64,000 bases of DNA from JADKHC01 sp047600805 (lineage in GTDB: Bacteria > Verrucomicrobiota > Verrucomicrobiia > Opitutales > Opitutaceae): assembly GCA_047600805.1 (NCBI GenBank), contig JASGKG010000001.1, forward strand, positions 3,720,001 through 3,784,000, read 5' to 3'. A program made the position numbers and the translations under genes. Every line of letters starts with the position of its first letter. The first letter of the stretch is position 1. Positions 59,283 through 64,000 of the stretch are shown here, piece by piece. A model generated the notes under the pieces. That model was not told the origin of the DNA, ran no database searches, and was given only the letters and a program-made list of their open reading frames with translations.

Positions 59283-60161
59283 ATGGAGTCTTCTTACTAT
59301 CTTTTCGTTTTGATGATCCTGTCGCTGGGTCTGTTTCAGCTTAACCAGCGTTATGCCTCGCCTGTCATCGCGATTTTTAATCGGTGGCTTCGCTGGATCA
59401 TATTTTCAGTCGGTTGCGCAAAAATCTCGACGGATCTCCAGTGGATTGACCGCCCGTTTTGGGTGCTGGCCATTGGTTTTTTTCTCCTGTGGTTTTTGGT
59501 CGAGACGCTCTACAACTGGATCGCCATTCACGCGCTGAGCGTGAGCCCGCTGCCACTTTTCCCGCGTTTCACTTTAAACAGCTCGGGTGAAGAATGGCCG
59601 ACTAATCCGCGGTTCCTGAAAGTTCGCGATTGGCTGCGCGCACAGTCGTTTCGCCATGTGCAATCGTTGCGCGCCGAAGTGGCGCCGGGCGTTTATCTGA
59701 GGATTTCCATTTACCAGGATCCAGCCAAACAGATTCGGCTTCAGGTCACGTTTCTCCCGCAGCCCAACGGCGCGATCACGGTTTGCTACAGCCTGGCGAC
59801 TCAAACGGTGAACGGCTATCGCTACGTGACCGACAACCTGTATTTGCCGTTCGGCGGTTTCTATCCTGAGCACTGGTTAGTTTCCCGTCATCCGTTGCGC
59901 CGCTCCGTCGCCAGTTTGCTTGCCTGTCACCGCAAGCGTCTCGTGCGTGGACGTGAAATCGCGCAGGAATGGTCGATCGATCCGCTCAACGATTTGAATG
60001 CGCAGCAGGTGGAGCTCGAGAGCATCAACACCGAGCTCGGTTTTCTCCACGCGCATCGCGACCGCGAGGAGCAGGGTAAGATGACCTACGAAGGGCGATA
60101 CCGCGTGTGGAAGGAAATCTGGCTGCTCAATTACTTCGGCCGCAGCGCGCGTTACGAGTAA
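59283..60161 (+). CDS. Membrane protein of unknown function
   Basis: 292 residues. Two or three membrane helices in the first 90 residues (YYLFVLMILSLGLFQLNQRY; FWVLAIGFFLLWFLVETLYN) precede a soluble domain (HVQSLRAEVAPGVYLRISIY; DNLYLPFGGFYPEHWLVSRH) with a charged helical tail (DREEQGKMTYEGRYRVWKEI). No known domain was recognised. It follows dnaN by 75 bp and converges with the RNA methyltransferase gene. Confidence 0.7.
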   Translation: MESSYYLFVLMILSLGLFQLNQRYASPVIAIFNRWLRWIIFSVGCAKISTDLQWIDRPFWVLAIGFFLLWFLVETLYNWIAIHALSVSPLPLFPRFTLNSSGEEWPTNPRFLKVRDWLRAQSFRHVQSLRAEVAPGVYLRISIYQDPAKQIRLQVTFLPQPNGAITVCYSLATQTVNGYRYVTDNLYLPFGGFYPEHWLVSRHPLRRSVASLLACHRKRLVRGREIAQEWSIDPLNDLNAQQVELESINTELGFLHAHRDREEQGKMTYEGRYRVWKEIWLLNYFGRSARYE

Positions 60162-60167
60162 AGACTG

Positions 60168-60186
60168 GGCGCCGAAACACGGCGCC
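60168..60186. terminator. Hairpin between convergent genes
   Basis: GGCGCCG (60168-60174), loop AAACA, CGGCGCC (60180-60186). On the plus strand a six-T run follows after ten bases (60197-60202). It lies exactly between the two convergent stop codons and probably serves both directions weakly. Confidence 0.5.
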
Positions 60187-60190
60187 AAGC

Positions 60191-61480
60191 TCAGCCTTTT
60201 TTCCGCAGTGTCGCGACGCATTCGAGATGGCGCGTTTGCGGGAAAAGATCGAAAGGCTGCACGGCTGTGAGTTCATAACCAGCCGCCGTAAACAATTTCA
60301 AGTCCCGCATTTGCGTGGCTGGATCGCAGCTCACGTAAACCACGGCGCGCGGGCCAAACGTGAAGAGTTGTTGGAGAAACGATTCGTCGCAGCCTTTGCG
60401 CGGCGGATCGATCACCACGACCGTGTCGGCTGGCTGAAAAGAAAGCCCAGCGAAAATTGCCGACGCGTCGCCGGCTTGGAAAGTGGCGTTCGCGATTCCG
60501 TTCGCGGCGGCATTTTCTTTGGCGAACGCTACCGATGACTCGCTGATTTCAACACCCGCCACTTGCTCGAAGGCAGTGGCCGCGGTGAGCGCAAACAATC
60601 CGCTGCCACAGTAGGCGTCGACGAGGAAACGCGCGCCGGAGCTGGCAGCCTGTTGCCGGACATAACCGGTAAAATGCGGCAAAATAAACGGATTGTTCTG
60701 GAAAAAATCGCGCGCGAGGAAGCGCAGCTTCGTTCCGTCCACCTCTTCGGTGATGACGTCGTCGTAATTCGTCGTCACTTGTCCGCCCGCGTCGCGCAGA
60801 AGAACCGTTGCGCCGCGTGTGTATTCGCCCGCGGCAGCTTTGGTTTGAATTTCTGCACGCACCGAGGAGAGACGGTCATTGATGGCGTCGGTCGCGATTG
60901 GACAGCGCGGCACGTCGACCAAATCAAACCGCGTGCCTTGGCGGAGAAAGCCGATCGGAATCGGTGCGCCTTCGCCGCGCGGCGGATTGAAATGCGGAGT
61001 GATTTTTGAGCGATAGGCGTATTGGTTGGGGGAACCAATCGTCAGAACTACAGGGAACTCCAGCCCAGCCATGTGCTGCAAGAGCTCGCCGACCTGGCGC
61101 TGTTTCCAGGCGAGTTGTTCAGCATACGTGAGGTTTTGGTATTGGCAGCCACCGCAACGGCCGAACAGCGGACATTGCGGCTGCACACGATGTGGCGACG
61201 GCGTGAGCACCTCGACGAGATCGGCCTCGGAAAAGTTTTTGTGATTCCGAAAAACACGCGCCTTCACGCGTTCGCCAGGCAGCGCAAAAGGGACCATCAG
61301 CACCCAACGCGACTCCGGATCGTTCGGCAGTGGAACGCGCCCGAGCCCGACACCAAGGTTGGTCAGTGTCGTGATTTCGAGCTCTACCTCGTGATGGTAG
61401 GCGAACGGTTGGTCGTTGAATTTCTTTCGAGCCACAGGAGGAAGGAATGAACAGAACGGCCCGAATGGAAGAAAGAACAT
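60191..61480 (-). CDS. RlmD/RumA-type 23S rRNA (uracil-5-)-methyltransferase
   Basis: 429 residues. N-terminal TRAM-like domain (LTNLGVGLGRVPLPNDPESR), iron-sulfur cluster cysteines in CPLFGRCGGCQYQ plus a fourth in VPRCPIATDA, and a class I SAM fold with FLVDAYCGSGLFALTAA. The catalytic nucleophile is the Cys of VVYVSCDPATQMRDL, with the partner motif VVIDPPRKGCDESF. It methylates C5 of a uridine in 23S rRNA (U1939 in E. coli RlmD; the site here is inferred). A GTG at 61435 (VARKKFNDQPF) is an alternative start, since the first 15 residues look non-conserved. Confidence 0.88.
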   Translation of the reverse strand: MFFLPFGPFCSFLPPVARKKFNDQPFAYHHEVELEITTLTNLGVGLGRVPLPNDPESRWVLMVPFALPGERVKARVFRNHKNFSEADLVEVLTPSPHRVQPQCPLFGRCGGCQYQNLTYAEQLAWKQRQVGELLQHMAGLEFPVVLTIGSPNQYAYRSKITPHFNPPRGEGAPIPIGFLRQGTRFDLVDVPRCPIATDAINDRLSSVRAEIQTKAAAGEYTRGATVLLRDAGGQVTTNYDDVITEEVDGTKLRFLARDFFQNNPFILPHFTGYVRQQAASSGARFLVDAYCGSGLFALTAATAFEQVAGVEISESSVAFAKENAAANGIANATFQAGDASAIFAGLSFQPADTVVVIDPPRKGCDESFLQQLFTFGPRAVVYVSCDPATQMRDLKLFTAAGYELTAVQPFDLFPQTRHLECVATLRKKG

Positions 61481-61534
61481 GGAAACGAAGGGGCTTTTTA
61501 TTTTCGCACATTCTGTTCATTGTTTCCGGAAATC

Positions 61535-62335
61535 ATGCCGGTCGAACGTATCACCAGTCTTCAAAATCCCCGGGTTAAGCAGCTCGTGAAGCTACGCGAT
61601 CGTCGTCCACGCGACGAAGCCGGAGTATTTCTGGTTGAAGGTTATCGCGAGATTCGACGCGCGCTGGAGAAGAACGTGCCGCTGAAGGAACTGTATTTTT
61701 CCCCCGACTGGTTTTTGGGTGAAAATGAGCCCGCCTTGATCGAAAAAGCCGCTGCGGCCGGCGCCCAGGTTTTCGAGTTGTCCAAAGATGCGTTCTCGAA
61801 AGTGGCCTATCGTGAACGGCCGGACGGCTTGCTGGCAGTAGCGCCGCAATGGAAACGGACGCTCGCGGATCTCGCTCTGCCCGAGCAACCGTTTTTCCTC
61901 GTTGTCGAAGCGATTGAGAAGCCGGGCAACCTCGGCACGATTTTGCGCAGCGCCGATGCCGCCGGCGTAAACGCCGTCATCGTTTGCGATCCCGTTACCG
62001 ATATTTTCAACCCCAACGTCGTGCGCTCCTCGACCGGCGTGCTGTTTTCCGTGCCAGTGGTTGTTGCTGAAAGCGAGCCAGTCCGCGCCTGGCTCCGCGA
62101 AAAGAAAATCCGAGCCGTCGCCACCACCCCGTCAGCGACTGCTCTTTATACGGACACCGATTTGCGGGGCTCGCTCGCGATCGTGATGGGCAGCGAACAA
62201 TACGGATTGAGTGATTTTTGGCTCAAAGAAAGCGACACGCGGGTTCGCATTCCGATGGCTGGCCAGGCCGATTCGCTCAACGTGGCCATGGCCACAATTA
62301 TTACCCTCTTTGAAGCGGTTCGGCAAAGGGGGTGA
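61535..62335 (+). CDS. TrmH/SpoU-family RNA 2'-O-methyltransferase
   Basis: 266 residues from ATG 61535; a TTG at 61520 is also in frame. N-terminal substrate-binding domain (RITSLQNPRVKQLVKLRDRR) and SPOUT knot domain with the three SpoU motifs: EKPGNLGTILRSADAAGVNA, LAIVMGSEQYGLSDFWLKES and RIPMAGQADSLNVAMATIIT. It methylates a ribose 2'-OH of rRNA or tRNA; the target cannot be fixed. It is divergent from the RlmD-like gene, with 54 bp between starts. Confidence 0.92.
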   Translation: MPVERITSLQNPRVKQLVKLRDRRPRDEAGVFLVEGYREIRRALEKNVPLKELYFSPDWFLGENEPALIEKAAAAGAQVFELSKDAFSKVAYRERPDGLLAVAPQWKRTLADLALPEQPFFLVVEAIEKPGNLGTILRSADAAGVNAVIVCDPVTDIFNPNVVRSSTGVLFSVPVVVAESEPVRAWLREKKIRAVATTPSATALYTDTDLRGSLAIVMGSEQYGLSDFWLKESDTRVRIPMAGQADSLNVAMATIITLFEAVRQRG

Positions 62336-62359
62336 GGCTCAGACGACAATTCTGCGGGA

Positions 62360-63034
62360 TTAGAAACGGAATTTGTACCCGAGCTTGACGGAGGTGGTTA
62401 CGGCCTGCTTGGTGGTATCGGTTTGGCCGAGCGCCCGGCACTTTACGCCGAAGCTGAACTCAGATCGGTCCGAAAGTTTATAGTCCAAGCCTACCTCTCC
62501 CCCAAAGGTGAACACGTAATCGGTGCTGTTGTAGCTGTAATCCGCTGGAGGGAACACTATTACTCCGCCCGAGATGGGCACACTATCGCCTAGAAAGTGG
62601 TCGGTCGTCCGAGTGCGTAACATTGTCATGCCTTGCAAGACTCCCACGTGGAACTGCCACCGTTCATTGATCTTTTGCTGGTATTTGTAACCGAGCAACA
62701 GAGGCACAATTTCAAGTTTCGCCGTGGTCGGTGCGTAAAAGCCGTTTACCGTGGGAGCAGACGACGCTTCGTTTTCAGTTTTGAAATACCCCGTTTCAAA
62801 TTTAAAGATGTGTTGTTCGGTGAGGCAAAAACCTGCTTCTAGAGATAATCCAGCAGCGTCTTTGAATTGCACTTTTCGAGACGGATACGCAGCAGAGTCC
62901 TTTAATTCAAGGTTTCCCATGAACATATATTCAGCGGACGGCATGAGATAAAAGCGCGAGCTTGTAGGCTCCGCTGCTGAGAGAAAAGGCGCTGCCGAAA
63001 GCAGCCCCGCGAGGGCAACAATGTATTTTCGCAT
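62360..63034 (-). CDS. Outer-membrane beta-barrel protein
   Basis: 224 residues. Signal peptide (YIVALAGLLSAAPFLSAAEP) followed by alternating amphipathic strands (RFYLMPSAEYMFMGNLELKD; VFTFGGEVGLDYKLSDRSEF; TTSVKLGYKFRF). It ends in Phe, the usual signal for Bam-dependent barrel insertion. About eight strands are expected for this size, like OmpA/OmpW-type barrels. Function unknown. It is convergent with the SpoU-type gene. Confidence 0.85.
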   Translation of the reverse strand: MRKYIVALAGLLSAAPFLSAAEPTSSRFYLMPSAEYMFMGNLELKDSAAYPSRKVQFKDAAGLSLEAGFCLTEQHIFKFETGYFKTENEASSAPTVNGFYAPTTAKLEIVPLLLGYKYQQKINERWQFHVGVLQGMTMLRTRTTDHFLGDSVPISGGVIVFPPADYSYNSTDYVFTFGGEVGLDYKLSDRSEFSFGVKCRALGQTDTTKQAVTTSVKLGYKFRF

Positions 63035-63412
63035 GGATGTAGAATGTCTCCGTCGGATTCCCTAACCGGCTTAGAACACTAACCAGATGACCGATCTGAT
63101 GCGACTTTGGTGTGGCTGGGTTTGTTCCATTTATTAGCGGGACGCGGCAATTTCTTCGAAAAGGTCGGACCGAAGCGGCCGTCGAAGCCAAAACAAGGGC
63201 TGCGGTTACTTCCCCAGCCAGCGCGAATGCTTGCTTACCGACCGGGGTCCTCCCGGGGCAATTAGCGTAATTGGTTTGCGTACGGCGACCTTCACTTTTC
63301 TGCCAACTCGGGCTTGCTTCCGCCGCGCAGCCGGCTTCACGCTGCTGAGTCGGCCGCTTGTGGAATCGACAAGGTGGGCCGCCCTCCCGAATTTAACCAA
63401 AACCATATAAAC
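63035..63412. other. Divergent promoter region before recA
   Basis: About 378 bp between the beta-barrel gene and recA. It contains a perfect palindrome CAATTA-GCG-TAATTG (63259-63273) directly after CCCGGGG-type sequence. No classical LexA box (GAAC-N4-GTTC or CTGT-N8-ACAG) was seen. No gene is supported. Confidence 0.5.
63259..63273. promoter_or_regulatory. Palindrome upstream of recA
   Basis: CAATTA (63259-63264), GCG, TAATTG (63268-63273), 139 bp before the recA ATG. It could be an operator; its binding protein is unknown. Confidence 0.35.
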
Positions 63413-64000
63413 ATGTCCAAAGCTGCCCCCGCAAAAACCGCCTCAACCGCTGTCGCCACCGCCAACACCGCGCGCGACAAAAATATCGATCTCGCCGTTT
63501 CGTCCATCACGAAACAATTCGGCGAAGGCTCGATTATGCGCCTAGGTGATTCGCATAAAATGAAAGTTGAGACGCTTTCCACCGGCTCGCTCGCTGTCGA
63601 CTTGGCGCTGGGCGTCGGCGGTTTGCCGAAGGGCCGTATCATCGAAATTTACGGGCCCGAATCTTCTGGTAAAACGACGTTTTGCTTGAGTGTCATCGCC
63701 GAGGCGCAGAAGCGCGGCGGTCTTGCGGCGTTCATCGACGTGGAACATGCGCTCGATCCAAAATACGCCCGCGTCGTCGGCGTGAACCTCGACGACCTGC
63801 TCGTTTCGCAGCCCGATTCTGGCGAAGACGCGCTCAACATCATGGAGACGCTGATCCGCTCCAACGCGATCGACGTGATCGTGCTCGACTCGGTCGCCGC
63901 GTTGACGACCAAAGCCGAGCTCGACGGCCAAATGGGTGACGCCACGGTGGGCGCCCAGGCGCGCTTGATGAGCCAGGCCATGCGCCGCCTCACCGCTGTG
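63413..64000 (+). CDS. recA: Recombinase RecA, N-terminal part (partial)
   Basis: DNA strand exchange and SOS co-protease. 196 codons are present; the gene continues past the window. The N-terminal polymerisation helix (AVSSITKQFGEGSIMRLGDS), Walker A GPESSGKTT (81-89), the block AAFIDVEHALDPKYARVVGV and Walker B VIVLDSVAAL are all intact. The start MSKAAPAKTASTAVATANTA gives a slightly extended Ala/Thr-rich N-terminus typical of this group. Confidence 0.97.
   Translation, partial: MSKAAPAKTASTAVATANTARDKNIDLAVSSITKQFGEGSIMRLGDSHKMKVETLSTGSLAVDLALGVGGLPKGRIIEIYGPESSGKTTFCLSVIAEAQKRGGLAAFIDVEHALDPKYARVVGVNLDDLLVSQPDSGEDALNIMETLIRSNAIDVIVLDSVAALTTKAELDGQMGDATVGAQARLMSQAMRRLTAV

Noticed and set aside
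1..64000. tRNA/rRNA genes, CRISPR arrays, insertion sequences or prophage
   Set aside because: T-loop-like GGTTCGAA strings occur only inside coding sequence without cloverleaf context; no spaced direct repeats, transposase or phage genes were seen.

Overview
The window looks like a chromosomal segment of a free-living, polysaccharide-degrading Verrucomicrobiota bacterium, most likely of the Opitutales/Opitutaceae type. This is inferred from GC-rich coding sequence, ECF sigma factors fused to membrane-anchored C-terminal domains, many hybrid histidine kinases, PL4 and GH74 pectin/hemicellulose enzymes, and the style of the RecA and DnaN proteins. No rRNA, tRNA, CRISPR array, prophage or insertion sequence was recognised.

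Layout. 1-1071: 3' part of a large surface repeat protein (minus strand). 1951-4540: HEAT/STN-like secreted protein plus a membrane-anchored ECF sigma factor (minus). 4705-7125: PdxH and a secreted protein with repeated TonB C-terminal-like domains. 7322-7427: a REP/BIME-like palindromic element. 7580-12552: an alpha-helical repeat protein and two PL4 rhamnogalacturonan lyases around a small secreted protein. 13162-18382: glycyl-tRNA synthetase and a SWIM-SNF2 helicase. 18434-21517: small membrane protein, AraC/GyrI regulator, CDF metal transporter, NudC. 21869-25503: MFS (AmpG/PAT-like) transporter and GH74 xyloglucanase. 25514-33801: a minus-strand signalling block (VOC protein, LytTR regulator and LytS-type kinase, a hybrid kinase with a periplasmic SBP3 sensor, and a second hybrid kinase interrupted by a frameshift). 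33960-37698: YkgJ-type cysteine protein, a DUF3592/arrestin-like pair, a P-loop ATPase and DUF4202. 37777-40421: a second sigma factor with a membrane-anchored coiled-coil extension, translationally coupled to a related membrane protein. 41065-47124: a 1438-residue hybrid kinase and, convergent to it, an ECF42-like sigma factor with its DGPF partner. 47315-53170: sugar ABC transporter genes (MalG-like permease and an unusual binding-protein/MalF-type permease fusion) separated by an ICMT-like membrane protein and two small genes, one behind a sigma-54-type promoter. 53352-56491: two DUF3299/OB-like secreted proteins and an alkaline phosphatase. 56589-64000: core genes (ParE-like toxin, pssA, dnaN, RlmD-like and TrmH-like RNA methyltransferases, a porin-like protein and the start of recA).

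How it fits together. The carbohydrate genes (PL4 x2, GH74, MFS, ABC permeases) point to life on plant pectin and xyloglucan. The large share of signalling genes (three sigma factors with extra C-terminal modules, one LytS/LytTR pair and three hybrid kinases) suggests that envelope or nutrient sensing controls them; no direct regulatory link can be proved from sequence alone. The most notable items are the two membrane-anchored sigma factors with coupled partners, the SBP-permease fusion, the sigma-54-type promoter with an upstream inverted repeat, the frameshifted kinase, the glutamate in place of the catalytic histidine of one PL4 lyase, and a shared palindromic regulatory motif.
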